Source: Nitrospirota bacterium
GTDB lineage: Bacteria; Nitrospirota; Thermodesulfovibrionia; UBA6902
Assembly (NCBI GenBank): GCA_016215115.1
Contig: JACRLN010000016.1
Location: forward strand, 1-64,000
DNA length: 64,000 nt
Direction: 5' to 3'
In this document: one piece after another, positions 18,235-27,665 of the stretch
Position numbering within the stretch: position 1 is the stretch's first letter
Layout of the letters: each line of letters starts with the position of its first letter
Position numbers and translations under genes: made by a program
The notes under the pieces: generated by a model
What the model saw: the letters and a program-made list of their open reading frames with translations, nothing else
What the model was told of the DNA's origin: nothing
Databases searched by the model: none

Positions 18235-19719
18235 ATGAGAGTCACTTTGGTAAATGCACAGGTATTAGACGGCAATAACGTTGTTCCGCCATTAGGACTT
18301 ATGTATATTGCCGCTGTTTTAGAAAAAGCAGGGCATGCCGTTCAGATTTATGATTCAGACCCGGATTATCAGGCAAGTATGATAAAAGATATAAAGGATT
18401 TTAATCCTGATTTGATAGGACTCAGTTTCTTGACCGTAGGATACCAGAGGGCTTTACACCTGATGCAAAACCTGAAAAAGGAACTGCCTAATAAAATATT
18501 CTGCTCCGGCGGTGTTCATACAACTGTTAAGCCCAAAGAGACATTGGAAGAGTTTGGGGTTGACTTTATCGTAGTAGGAGAAGGAGAAGACACTATTATT
18601 GAAGCATGTCAGAAATTGGGAAATAACGAGGGTCTCGCAGGTGTAAAAGGTGTGATGTACCGTGATAACGGCACTGTTATAGACAATGGCAGACGTGACA
18701 TGATACAGGACCTTGACACAATCCCATTCCCCGCACGCCATTTAATAGATATGAAGCCCTATCTCAAGCCGCCGGGAATAATAAGGGGCTATGCAACTAA
18801 AAACCAGACGACAATTGTTACAAGCAGGGGCTGCCCCTTCAAATGCATATACTGCGGCAGTCACAACATCTTTGGCCGGAAGACAAGGAGACGCTCGGTT
18901 AAAAACGTTGTTGATGAAATAGAGCATCTCTACAAAAATTACGATATAAAAGGAATATATTACTGTGATGATACATTCACGTTGAGTCCTAAATGGGTAA
19001 TGGAATATTGCGAGGAGCTAAAGCGGAGAAACCTGAACATAAAATGGGGCTGCCAGTCAAGGGTGGACCAGACAGACATGGCATTAATGAAATTGATGAA
19101 AGAATCAGGCCTGGTCCAGCTTGATTTCGGCGTTGAAAGCGGCTCCGAAAAAATTCTCAGGGTTTTGGGCAAGGGCGGCGCCGGAGACAGAACTGCGCAG
19201 ATTAAACATTCATTCAAACTCTGCCAGGATCTTGACATCAGAACACTGGCAACATTCATTATCGGAAACCCGGAAGAAACCAGAGAAGATATCGAGCAGA
19301 GTTTTCAGGTAGCAAAAGATATTAATGCAGATTATACAGCCTTCTATTTCCTGACGCCTTATCCGGGAACAGATATTTATGATATGGCTATTAAAAACGG
19401 GTGGCTGGACCCCAATCTCCCTTTCTCGGAGATATGGGCGCACAGGCAACCTGAACTGCCTCTCATGGCAATAACATTTCAGCAGGAGGAACTCAGGGAT
19501 ATCCGCAGAAAACTGCAGAACGCTTTCTTTGTAAAAAATTATTTCACCCGGAAGAGCAACATAAGCTTTTATTCCATACTGTTCACTATACTTTTCAGAC
19601 ATCCAAAGGTTTTCCTCGATGCTTTCGGGAAGCTGATAAGAACCCGCAGGATTGATTATATTGTTGAGACCCTCAATGCAGAATACTGGAGGATGAAAAA
19701 ATACGAGGGCCTTGGGTAA
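18235..19719 (+). CDS. B12-binding radical SAM protein
   Basis: 494 residues. An N-terminal cobalamin-binding Rossmann domain (PPLGLMYIAAVLEKAGH, then FNPDLIGLSF and GGVHTTVKP) is followed by a radical SAM domain with SRGCPFKCIYCGS and a C-terminal helical region. Members of this class methylate unactivated carbon or phosphorus centres, or carry out other radical steps, in lipid and natural-product synthesis. It starts 29 bases after the fusion gene behind a good ribosome site (AAGGGAAGGG), so the two form an operon and probably one pathway. The substrate is unknown. Confidence 0.87.
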   Translation: MRVTLVNAQVLDGNNVVPPLGLMYIAAVLEKAGHAVQIYDSDPDYQASMIKDIKDFNPDLIGLSFLTVGYQRALHLMQNLKKELPNKIFCSGGVHTTVKPKETLEEFGVDFIVVGEGEDTIIEACQKLGNNEGLAGVKGVMYRDNGTVIDNGRRDMIQDLDTIPFPARHLIDMKPYLKPPGIIRGYATKNQTTIVTSRGCPFKCIYCGSHNIFGRKTRRRSVKNVVDEIEHLYKNYDIKGIYYCDDTFTLSPKWVMEYCEELKRRNLNIKWGCQSRVDQTDMALMKLMKESGLVQLDFGVESGSEKILRVLGKGGAGDRTAQIKHSFKLCQDLDIRTLATFIIGNPEETREDIEQSFQVAKDINADYTAFYFLTPYPGTDIYDMAIKNGWLDPNLPFSEIWAHRQPELPLMAITFQQEELRDIRRKLQNAFFVKNYFTRKSNISFYSILFTILFRHPKVFLDAFGKLIRTRRIDYIVETLNAEYWRMKKYEGLG

Positions 19720-19761
19720 TAATTGTTAATTAGAGCATGTTTATAAAGTCAATCTTAATAC

Positions 19762-19867
19762 GTCATTCCCGAGGTCTTTATCGGGAATCCAGTTTCTTTA
19801 ATATTATGGTTCCCCATTTTCACGGTGACGACGTCTGGATTCCCGCTCAACGGACTGCGGGAATGAC
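19762..19867. repeat. GTCATTCCCG inverted repeat (dRS3-like)
   Basis: Begins GTCATTCCCGAGGTC and ends GACTGCGGGAATGAC. Each side itself contains an inner palindrome of the ATTCCCG..CGGGAAT type. It occupies the 318-base gap after the radical SAM operon. Six other copies lie in the window (25.5, 41.3, 42.7, 43.7, 56.0 and 61.5 kb). Confidence 0.75.
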
Positions 19868-20037
19868 AGTGCTTATCCACACAATTCCAGGAAGAATTAA
19901 TTAATCCAACGTAAAATAATTGAGTTTCCCCTCACATTTTAAGCCGATTTGCTGACACAAAAAGCGCCCTGTGCAATTGACTTTAATCAGATATTTTAGT
20001 ATCCTTTTAACCACATAGGTTAAGGACTGAATACATA

Positions 20038-20661
20038 ATGATCAAGAAGATCTTCCCTAAAGAAATCAATTTCTTTGAAATGTTTGAAAAGGCCGCTCTG
20101 AACGTCAATAGAGGCGCAACCTCGCTTGTCGAAATGATGGATAATTTTGGAGTTGCTGAAGCAAAGGCAAAAGAGATATATGAAGCGGAGCAGGAAGGAG
20201 ACATGCTTACCCATGAAGTTCTGCGGAGGCTTAACAAAACCTTTATTACGCCGCTTGACAGGGAGGATATTCATTCCCTTATCAGCCGTCTGGATGATAT
20301 CCTTGATTTAATCTGGGCCTCGGCAGACAGGGCCGTTTTGTTCAAGTTAAATAATCCCCTGCCGGATGCTGCTGAACTGGCAAAAACCCTCCATGAAACC
20401 ACAGAGATAATCACAAAGGCTATCAGTTGCCTTAAAGGTAAGAAATATTCATATATCCAGGAATACTGTATTGAAATTAACAGGCTTGAAAACAGGAGTG
20501 ACAGGATTTTTCGGGAAGGGCTTGTTAAATTATTTGATAATATAAAAGACCCCATCATTGTTATTAAGTGGAAAGAGGTTTATGAACATCTCGAAGACGC
20601 CAGCGACACATGCGAAGACGTTGCAAACATCCTCGAAAGTATAGTTCTTAAACATGCATGA
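20038..20661 (+). CDS. DUF47/PhoU-like regulator of phosphate transport
   Basis: 207 residues, all helical, of the DUF47 (YkaA-type) family: FFEMFEKAALNVNRGA near the start, EAEQEGDMLTHEVLRRLNKTFITPLDREDI and DRIFREGLVKLF. Such proteins pair with PiT transporters and are thought to control them. It overlaps the pit gene by 8 bases. Confidence 0.9.
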   Translation: MIKKIFPKEINFFEMFEKAALNVNRGATSLVEMMDNFGVAEAKAKEIYEAEQEGDMLTHEVLRRLNKTFITPLDREDIHSLISRLDDILDLIWASADRAVLFKLNNPLPDAAELAKTLHETTEIITKAISCLKGKKYSYIQEYCIEINRLENRSDRIFREGLVKLFDNIKDPIIVIKWKEVYEHLEDASDTCEDVANILESIVLKHA

Positions 20662-21646
20662 TACCTATTTTCTCCTTGTTTGTGTAATAGTCCTTGCCAC
20701 CATTTTTGATTTCATTAATGGCTTTCACGACACTGCAAATGCAATAGCCACATCTGTATCGACAAGGGTTTTATCACCCAGAGTTGCCGTTTCGATGGCT
20801 GCGATACTAAATCTGGTTGGAGCCCTGACGGGGACAGCGGTTGCTAAAACAGTGGGAGCAGGACTTGTGGAGGCTGTAAGTATCACACAACTTACGGTAG
20901 TTTCCGCCCTTCTGTCTGCAATTATATGGGATCTGATCACATGGTATTTTGGATTGCCTACATCTTCAAGTCACGCACTTTTGGCAAGCATACTCGGTGC
21001 GACGGTAGCTACCGCCGGAACAGAAGTTATAATCCAAAAAGGCGTATATAAGGTATTAATAGGACTTGTTTTTTCCCCCCTTATTGGGTTTTTGCTCGGA
21101 TTTCTTCTTATGTTATTCCTCATATGGCTGTTCGGAAGGTCACCGATTGCATTTGTAAATTCATTCTTCAACAGGGCACAGATAATATCAGCGGCTTATA
21201 TGGCATTTAGTCATGGCAATAATGACGCTCAAAAGACAATGGGCATCATCACAATGGCGATCGTAAGTTATTATAAGCTTCCGGACTTTAATGTGCCGTT
21301 GTGGGTGATGATTCTGTGCGCAACAGCTATGGCGCTTGGCACGGCGATCGGCGGCTGGAGGATAATAAAAACACTTGGGGTGCGTCTGGTCCACCTGCAG
21401 CCTATTCACGGTTTTGCAGCAGAGGCGTCGGCTGCCACAGTCATAGAAATCGCATCCAGAATCGGGCTTCCTCTTTCAACAACCCATATAATTTCCTCCA
21501 CAATTTTGGGAGTCGGGTCTACAAAAAGAGCCTCTGCAGTCAGATGGGGAATTGCAAAAAATATCGTGATGGCATGGATCCTCACTTTACCAATGTGCGC
21601 AATCCTGGCCTGGCTGATTTATAAAGCGTTGGTAATGGTGTTATGA
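20654..21646 (+). CDS. pit: Low-affinity inorganic phosphate transporter PiT
   Basis: 330 residues, about ten membrane helices, with the duplicated PiT signature: GFHDTANAIATSVSTRVLSP at the N side and SHGNNDAQKTMGII in the second half. It would import metal-phosphate complexes using the proton or sodium gradient. It lies directly after, and overlaps, the DUF47 gene. Confidence 0.92.
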   Translation: MHDTYFLLVCVIVLATIFDFINGFHDTANAIATSVSTRVLSPRVAVSMAAILNLVGALTGTAVAKTVGAGLVEAVSITQLTVVSALLSAIIWDLITWYFGLPTSSSHALLASILGATVATAGTEVIIQKGVYKVLIGLVFSPLIGFLLGFLLMLFLIWLFGRSPIAFVNSFFNRAQIISAAYMAFSHGNNDAQKTMGIITMAIVSYYKLPDFNVPLWVMILCATAMALGTAIGGWRIIKTLGVRLVHLQPIHGFAAEASAATVIEIASRIGLPLSTTHIISSTILGVGSTKRASAVRWGIAKNIVMAWILTLPMCAILAWLIYKALVMVL

Positions 21647-21647
21647 C

Positions 21648-22271
21648 CTATTTCTGTTTCCACTTCCCCTCGCTGTTCTGAAACCACCAGTCCTGCTTTG
21701 CGTTCTTTATCCAGCTTCCGGCAAATATTTTCTTTATGTCTGAAATCTTCTCGGTCGGGAAATTATTAGCCTTTGCAATCTCCACGTAAAGGGAATTTCT
21801 GTCCTTGTTTTCAGCTTCGATAAGACGGGTTAGATTAGCCTTGTCTTTCAGGTTCAATCCATCGGTGTTACGGGCGACAAGAAGACCGTCATTGGAGATT
21901 CCCACATTTCCGCTGTCCATGTAAGGTTTAATCGAATCCGCCCTCTTCTGTATGGATTCTTTCAAGGCCCGAATGGCGGGAGTCGTAACGTTTATATCAA
22001 CATCCTGTGCAAATGCCTGTGCAGGGCCTATCAATGAAATGGCAAATCTCATCGGGTACTGAATCATGCTCTGCGGTTCACCCTGCTGCTTTTGTTCATT
22101 CTGTTTCTTTTGTTCTTCTTTTTTCTGCTTTTCACCCCACACCTCTTCTACAATTTTATCTGCTGCCTTTTCGACAGCAGCCGCGGGGAAATATATATTT
22201 ATCGTCACGCATGAAGTAATAAAAAATATCAACGAATAAAGAAATGGTTTTTTTAGTGTTCTGCTCTTCAT
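21648..22271 (-). CDS. Lipoprotein joining YnbE-like and YdbL-like (DUF1318) parts
   Basis: 207 residues. A lipobox (ITSC) at residues 18-21 starts the mature lipoprotein with CVTINIYFPAAAVEKAADKI, the YnbE/DUF1318 opening. After a glutamine- and lysine-rich linker the C-terminal part (IRALKESIQKRADSIKPYMDSGNVGISNDGLL) looks like YdbL. In Escherichia coli YdbH, YnbE and YdbL work together in an intermembrane bridge for lipid transport; here YnbE and YdbL appear as one chain, 71 bases after the ydbH-like gene. Confidence 0.72.
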   Translation of the reverse strand: MKSRTLKKPFLYSLIFFITSCVTINIYFPAAAVEKAADKIVEEVWGEKQKKEEQKKQNEQKQQGEPQSMIQYPMRFAISLIGPAQAFAQDVDINVTTPAIRALKESIQKRADSIKPYMDSGNVGISNDGLLVARNTDGLNLKDKANLTRLIEAENKDRNSLYVEIAKANNFPTEKISDIKKIFAGSWIKNAKQDWWFQNSEGKWKQK

Positions 22272-22342
22272 TGTTTTACCTCCGTATTATGGCTTTACAC
22301 AAAACATTATAGAACATTTATATCCCAACCGCTACAATTCAC

Positions 22343-24772
22343 CTACTTCTCCGCCTGTTTTATCCGTTTCAACCTGCTGACCATTTCCTGAAAAGAGACG
22401 TTCTGGGTGTAACTGATAACATCCACCTTTGGAGGGAAAAGCCCGCCCTTCACAAGATATTCCTTGTTTCCCTCATTCTCGATACCAAGGAGCAGAAGCT
22501 TGTCGTTTTTCAGGAATGCCTTGAAACCGAGCTTGTCGTACCTGTATTCCTTGAAAAATTGATATATCCCCCTGTCAAGAATAGAGGTTGAGGAGCCTGT
22601 TCCGAGAATAGATATCTTTTTCAGGGCATCCACGCTTATTTTTTGCTCTACCCCTTTCTTTTTATAAGTCTCCATATATGCTTTAAAACTCTCTGCCTGT
22701 CCTTTTACAATAACAAGCTCAGTAATGTTGCCTTTAATTATTCCTGAAATATGTCCAAAATCAAAAGCTCCTGTCAGTTTGCCAAGGTCAATCTCTTCAA
22801 GTTCAATGCTGGATTTAAATGAAGAGACAGGGCCGAAAACGTTATCGACGGATAAATTGCTGACCTTTATTTTTCCATCGAAAAGTTCAAGAATAATTTT
22901 CCCATCTGTTATCAGGTGATTATCAGCAAGATTTACCATTGGAATAACGCCTGAAAGCCTTCCACTGAAGCGGGGCCATGTCATAGCCGTGCTTGCCTGT
23001 TCAAGATCAAGGCCCTGTATATCAACTGATAGACGCAGTTGCTTTTCAGGGGAAAAGATATCACTGTATAAAATATTTTTTAACACGATATCCCCTCCCA
23101 GGACCGGAAGTTTAATATCTTCTTTAAAAAGAACTGCATTGTGCCAGACAGAAGGGAATATCTCAATATCTTTCAATTTAAGCGCTGACCATGAAAGGGC
23201 CTTCATTTTTAAAAACCCAAATACTGCTCTTCCGCCGGGATGAGAATCCTGCGGGAAGGATAACTCAACAGGAAGATGAATATTTATCTCTTTCAGAGCT
23301 TTATCAGGGCTGTTGCCGAGTATATTCATGTCGGCAATATTGACTTCCCCGCTAACAGTAAAATACTTTGGCGTACCCCTGACAGACAGTCTCATGGAGC
23401 TTTCTCCATTTACATCAAGTTGTGAAAAAATGGGGAACTGTTCCTGAAAAGTTTCGCGGATAAAAAAATTATAAACCTCTTTATTCTGGAGACTGTCAAG
23501 CTTAATATCAGCGTTAAAAAGCGGAGATGTTGCAAGTCCTGATATGTTACCTGAAATAAAAATATTTCCTGTATGAGTAAGCGCTGTTTTTGATTCAGTT
23601 ATATTGAGTGAATTATTTGCCCTGGTGTAATTGCCTTTGGCAGAAAAACTCAGCACTTTGTCCCTGAAATTGCCGTAAAACCTGCCTATCAGGAGTTCAA
23701 AGTTTGCAGCTTCCGAATATAAAGTGAAATCTACCCGGCCGGCAGGCAACAAAAATTCAAAACTATTTGAAACTTTCATATCTATCCCTTCACCAGCCAC
23801 TACTCCATCAGAAGAGGAGAAACCTGCATTTAAGAGATTTAAATACGCTGTTCCCGATATTTGAGGGGTAGAATTTTCAGGGATGGTTACTTTCAGTACA
23901 ACCTGTAAGGCCCCGCCTCCTTTTACGTTTAAACCTTTCTGTCCAAGAAAATCATGAAATAATGTTTGCGATAATTTCTCAACATCAATGCCGTTATATT
24001 TAAAAATTGCATCAATAGTCCATTGTTTGTTCAAAACAAAAAAGATATCTCCGGTGACGCCTTTTGCGAAATCCGTATCTATGGACAAGTTCTTTACCTT
24101 AAACTGTTTCTCTTTATATTCAAAGGGCAATTTCATCGCAAAAGATTGCAATTTAATGCCCTTCCACGCAAGCCTTTCTCCCCGCAAAGAGAGTTCACCT
24201 CTAACTTCCGGAGCATTCAATTCTCCTGTAACTATTTCTGCTGTTAGTGATACGGTTGAACCAAGTTCAGAGATAAAAGCGCTGCCGCGTAATTCCGCAT
24301 CTTTCCCGTTCGGCAGTTTATCAAGCGAGATCGTGATTGGATGGACATGAAAAGATTTTCCCTTTTCAAGCTGAAGTGTCACATCGGCATCAGTGACTGA
24401 CAGTTTGTTGAAAGTGAACGGCAGTGATGTTGCACCTTTTTTTTCTTTTTTATAAGCAAAAGAGAGTCTTGGCTTGACTAAAATGAGCTCTTCAATATTT
24501 TTCCTGATAATACCTTTAAGATTTGCCCGGATTTCCGAGTATGGAAGGATGAGCTGGAAACCGTCTTTCTTTTTCTCTTCTATGACGAGGTCTTTGATAA
24601 TAATGCGGTTTCCTTCACCAAACGACAGAGAGCCTATCTCTACATACAGACTGGTATGAGTATTAATAAAGTTCGCAGCAACCTTTAAAAACGAAGGGCT
24701 TTTAATAAAAGCAAGGAGAGAGACAAAAAGGATAACGACTGTTGCAAGTATGATGAGAAATAATTTCTTCAT
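22343..24772 (-). CDS. ydbH: YdbH-like AsmA-family envelope protein
   Basis: 809 residues: an N-terminal membrane anchor (about 5-25), then a long beta-rich repeat region typical of AsmA-like bridge proteins, with the C-terminal part matching the YdbH/dicarboxylate-transport domain (GVIPMVNLADNHLITDGKI, GSSTSILDRGIYQFFKEYRYDKLGF). It would span the periplasm and move phospholipid to the outer membrane. The gene is upstream of the YnbE/YdbL-like lipoprotein, as in the E. coli ydbH-ynbE-ydbL operon. Confidence 0.78.
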   Translation of the reverse strand: MKKLFLIILATVVILFVSLLAFIKSPSFLKVAANFINTHTSLYVEIGSLSFGEGNRIIIKDLVIEEKKKDGFQLILPYSEIRANLKGIIRKNIEELILVKPRLSFAYKKEKKGATSLPFTFNKLSVTDADVTLQLEKGKSFHVHPITISLDKLPNGKDAELRGSAFISELGSTVSLTAEIVTGELNAPEVRGELSLRGERLAWKGIKLQSFAMKLPFEYKEKQFKVKNLSIDTDFAKGVTGDIFFVLNKQWTIDAIFKYNGIDVEKLSQTLFHDFLGQKGLNVKGGGALQVVLKVTIPENSTPQISGTAYLNLLNAGFSSSDGVVAGEGIDMKVSNSFEFLLPAGRVDFTLYSEAANFELLIGRFYGNFRDKVLSFSAKGNYTRANNSLNITESKTALTHTGNIFISGNISGLATSPLFNADIKLDSLQNKEVYNFFIRETFQEQFPIFSQLDVNGESSMRLSVRGTPKYFTVSGEVNIADMNILGNSPDKALKEINIHLPVELSFPQDSHPGGRAVFGFLKMKALSWSALKLKDIEIFPSVWHNAVLFKEDIKLPVLGGDIVLKNILYSDIFSPEKQLRLSVDIQGLDLEQASTAMTWPRFSGRLSGVIPMVNLADNHLITDGKIILELFDGKIKVSNLSVDNVFGPVSSFKSSIELEEIDLGKLTGAFDFGHISGIIKGNITELVIVKGQAESFKAYMETYKKKGVEQKISVDALKKISILGTGSSTSILDRGIYQFFKEYRYDKLGFKAFLKNDKLLLLGIENEGNKEYLVKGGLFPPKVDVISYTQNVSFQEMVSRLKRIKQAEK

Positions 24773-24787
24773 ACCCGGATTGTTTTA

Positions 24788-25390
24788 TTACAAAACAATA
24801 CTTCCCTCTCTTAAAACTTTAGGCGGTGTAACAGTTACGTCTATAATTGTAGATGGTTTTCCGCCAGGGGCTTTTCCTGCATCAATAATTAAATCTATTT
24901 TATCACCAAAATATTTCAGAATTGCTTCAGTATCTTCAGCAGGGGGGGCTCCTGATGGATTGGCACTTGTCGAAGTAATAGGTAATTGTAACGCCCTTGC
25001 CAAATGAAGGGCAACACTATCACCGGGGATTCTTACTGCAACCTTGCCTTTGCCCCCGGTTAATAATGAAGGAACCGTTTCTTTCGCATCAAATATCAAG
25101 GTTAATGGACCTGGCCAAAATCTTTTCATCAGGGCTCCTGCCTGCAGAGGGATATTTTTAACAATGGCTGAAATGGAGTTAATATCACCAACAATTATTG
25201 GCAGGGGTTTATCTGCCGGTCTTTTTTTAAGGTCATACAATTTTCTTACCGCCGCCTCATCTGTTGCCAGAACTCCAAGGGCATAAAAGCTTTCTGTGGG
25301 ATATGCTATAATACCACTGCTTTTAAGTATCTCTGATGATTTTTTTAGAATACTGTCAGAGTTTTTTTCTGTAATAGACAGAATCAGCAT
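24788..25390 (-). CDS. tsaC: L-threonylcarbamoyladenylate synthase TsaC/Sua5
   Basis: 200 residues of the YrdC fold. It makes threonylcarbamoyl-AMP for the t6A37 modification of tRNAs that read ANN codons. Motifs: GIIAYPTESFYALGVLA, KKRPADKPLPIIV (lysine and arginine that bind the substrates), FWPGPLTLIF and TSTSANPSGAPP. Length is that of the single-domain TsaC form. It ends 16 bases upstream of the ydbH-like start. Confidence 0.92.
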   Translation of the reverse strand: MLILSITEKNSDSILKKSSEILKSSGIIAYPTESFYALGVLATDEAAVRKLYDLKKRPADKPLPIIVGDINSISAIVKNIPLQAGALMKRFWPGPLTLIFDAKETVPSLLTGGKGKVAVRIPGDSVALHLARALQLPITSTSANPSGAPPAEDTEAILKYFGDKIDLIIDAGKAPGGKPSTIIDVTVTPPKVLREGSIVL

Positions 25391-25532
25391 GGGTAAATTG
25401 TAACATAATAATTTAACCTGTAAATTTTTTTGCTTGTAATTTATTTAAATTTCTGGTATTCCTTTTATATTTTAGAAACAGTAATATTTTAAAAACGGTT
25501 CTTCTGGGAAGAGTGTGGATAAGCTAAACGCT

Positions 25533-25618
25533 GTCATTCCCGCAGTCCTTAAGCGGGAATCCAGAAGCATCTGATTTAAAAGAATACTGGATTCCCGATA
25601 AAAAACTTCGGGAATGAC
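25533..25618. repeat. GTCATTCCCG inverted repeat (dRS3-like)
   Basis: GTCATTCCCGCAGTCC at the left pairs with CTTCGGGAATGAC at the right. It ends about 88 bases before the DUF3568 gene. Confidence 0.75.
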
Positions 25619-25706
25619 GAGACGACACTTTGCATATATCTTGATTGATATAAACAGGTTATACCCACAGAAATGTCGGACGAACGTTAAAAACAGAGGA
25701 GGGTTT

Positions 25707-26102
25707 ATGAAAAAAGTTGCAGGGTTGCTGGTTTTATTATTTTCACTAACTGTTTTATGGGGATGTGAATTATTTCTGATAGGAGTTGGCGCTGGTTTAG
25801 GTGTAGGAACATATAAGTTTATAGAAGGAAAACTGGAAAGGCAATATCCTCTCGAATATAAAAAAGCATGGGATTCAGCTAATACTGCGCTTGCAAACCT
25901 TCAAATCAGCATATCAGGAAGTTTGAATGAAGGAGTAAAAGGAGAAATCGAAGCTGTCAGGAAAGACGGAGTAAAAGTTTTTATTTCATTGAAAGATATG
26001 GGGCAGAAAGTCACATCTATCGGCGTAAGAGTTGGAATATTTGGGGACCGCAGTGAATCTGAGAGAATACATAACGAGATAGCGTCGGTAGCAGGGATTT
26101 AA
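25707..26102 (+). CDS. DUF3568-type lipoprotein
   Basis: 131 residues from the ATG at 25707, which follows GAGGAGGG by 3-5 bases. A hydrophobic signal peptide ends in a lipobox (LWGC, cysteine about residue 20). The mature part, with GVGTYKFIEGKLERQYPLEYKKAWDSA split across its first 50 residues, fits the small DUF3568 family. Function unknown; likely periplasmic and lipid-anchored. It converges with the precorrin-2 dehydrogenase gene. Confidence 0.75.
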   Translation: MKKVAGLLVLLFSLTVLWGCELFLIGVGAGLGVGTYKFIEGKLERQYPLEYKKAWDSANTALANLQISISGSLNEGVKGEIEAVRKDGVKVFISLKDMGQKVTSIGVRVGIFGDRSESERIHNEIASVAGI

Positions 26103-26735
26103 TCATCCCTGTATTTCACTCTCCAGCGCAGCTGATATTTTTTTAGACACCGCATTGAATCCTTTATTTCTGAGAGCGCTGAATATTTCTTCAGATGCAA
26201 GGGATTTAAGAAATCTTTCTCTCTTTTTATGATCTGCTATTTTCTTTATTGCCGTTTTACGTATTGATTCCACAAACTTCAGATAGAGCGCAAACTCTTT
26301 GCAATAAAGGTTTTCAATTTCCTTCCTTATTGCTTTTGATATTGCCGGACTTGCGCCTTCTGTTGAGATGGCGATTGTCAGCGATCCGCTCCTGACAATC
26401 GAAGGGGCAATAAAATTCCCCTCCGAAGGCTTATCAATCACATTGATAAGAAATTCTGCATCTCGTGCGACTTTTGTATTTGTTTGTGGTGAAGAAGTGG
26501 CAGCAATTACAAGAAAGGCTTTATTAACGTCTACTCTTTTATAACTTCGTTTTATGTGTGAAAGTTTTCCCTTCTCACTTAATGTCTTCAGATTATGTGT
26601 GAGAGAAGGGCTTATTATTTTAACTGCGGCCCCTGCCTTTATGAGTGTACGCGCCTTTCTCTCAGCAACCCTTCCGCCGCCTATTACTGCTGTTTTTTTA
26701 TCCTTCAAATTTAGAAAGACTGGATAATATTTCAC
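26103..26735 (-). CDS. Precorrin-2 dehydrogenase / sirohydrochlorin ferrochelatase-type protein
   Basis: 210 residues matching the N-terminal part of CysG (SirC/Met8 type): YPVFLNLKDKKTAVIGGGRVAERKA is the NAD-binding Rossmann motif, followed by NVIDKPSEGNFIAPS and STEGASPAISKAIRKEI. It oxidises precorrin-2 to sirohydrochlorin, which feeds siroheme and, through CbiX, cobalamin. The start overlaps the bamD stop by 4 bases. It therefore supplies the substrate for the cluster at 45-64 kb from a separate site. Confidence 0.9.
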   Translation of the reverse strand: MKYYPVFLNLKDKKTAVIGGGRVAERKARTLIKAGAAVKIISPSLTHNLKTLSEKGKLSHIKRSYKRVDVNKAFLVIAATSSPQTNTKVARDAEFLINVIDKPSEGNFIAPSIVRSGSLTIAISTEGASPAISKAIRKEIENLYCKEFALYLKFVESIRKTAIKKIADHKKRERFLKSLASEEIFSALRNKGFNAVSKKISAALESEIQG

Positions 26736-27538
26736 TTCTCGTTATCGCTTTTTATTATCAAATAACCAAATGAAACAAGATGTTTTTGGGCCTCTTTGGA
26801 AAGTTCTAAGGAGGGAAACTTGTCAGTAAGGATTTTCAAAGTTTTTATAGCCAGGCCCTTCTGCCCCATTTTTTCATAAGAAAGCCCGAGATAATACAAA
26901 GCCTCCGGCACTTTCATGACGTCAGGATAATTATTAAGCAGTTTATTAAAACGCTGCGCGGCCGCTTCATACGAGCCCTTTTTAAAGTAGAAACTCCCCA
27001 CATAAAATTCATACTCAGAAAGCATACGCTGGCATGCTTTTATCCTGTTTTCGGTAACATCCATATAAGGATTTCTCGGATAATTTCTCTGAAGTCTCTC
27101 AAATTCCTCTAACGCTTTTAGCGCCGTGGAATAACTTATGTCAATGGTTTTTACTTGTTTAAAAAAACTCATAGCCAGTTTATACTGCGCATAAGAAGCA
27201 TATTTATTGTATGGATCTGCTTTAAGAAAGGTCTCATACTCGGTAGCAGCTTCTTCATAAGATTCGTTTTCAAAATAGGTGTCGGCAATACGTAATTTTG
27301 CCAATGTTGCATATTGTTGAGAGGCATCCCTTGCTTTAACATTCTCAAGAATCTCCCTTGCCTCTTCATAGTTTCCGCGCTCGATAAGATCGTTTGCCTT
27401 TTTTAAAGACTCTTCAGAATTGAAAGCCTGGTTTTCTTTTACTGCTGCTTTATTTGAAGAGCATCCAAAAATAAAGAGAATGCTTATAAAAAGCAGAAAA
27501 ACTCTTTTCACAAACTTTATTGTTTTATATAATTCCAT
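26732..27538 (-). CDS. bamD: Outer membrane assembly lipoprotein BamD
   Basis: 268 residues. The signal peptide ends in IFGC (lipobox), followed by five TPR-like repeats, including NYEEAREILENV, SYEEAATEYETFL, SYEAAAQRFNKLL and QKGLAIKTLKIL. This is the BamD/YfiO pattern of the BAM complex that folds outer-membrane barrels. The gene confirms a diderm envelope. It overlaps the following gene by 4 bases. Confidence 0.9.
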   Translation of the reverse strand: MELYKTIKFVKRVFLLFISILFIFGCSSNKAAVKENQAFNSEESLKKANDLIERGNYEEAREILENVKARDASQQYATLAKLRIADTYFENESYEEAATEYETFLKADPYNKYASYAQYKLAMSFFKQVKTIDISYSTALKALEEFERLQRNYPRNPYMDVTENRIKACQRMLSEYEFYVGSFYFKKGSYEAAAQRFNKLLNNYPDVMKVPEALYYLGLSYEKMGQKGLAIKTLKILTDKFPSLELSKEAQKHLVSFGYLIIKSDNEK

Positions 27539-27589
27539 GAATAAAACCTCTTAAATTGTTAATGCTAACCCCCAAAATGCATTTAAATA

Positions 27590-27665
27590 AAACCACAGAG
27601 GGCAAAGAAAAGCTGAGAGCTGTCAGCTATTAGCTTTCAGCTTTTAAAACTCTGTGTTCTCTGTG
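27590..27665. repeat. Inverted heptamer-type repeat upstream of bamD
   Basis: Outer arms ACCACAGAGGGCAAAG and CTCTGTGTTCTCTGTGGT enclose AGCTGAGAGCTGTCAGC and its complement AGCTTTCAGCTTTT. It is the same composite type as at 9189-9300. Confidence 0.65.
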
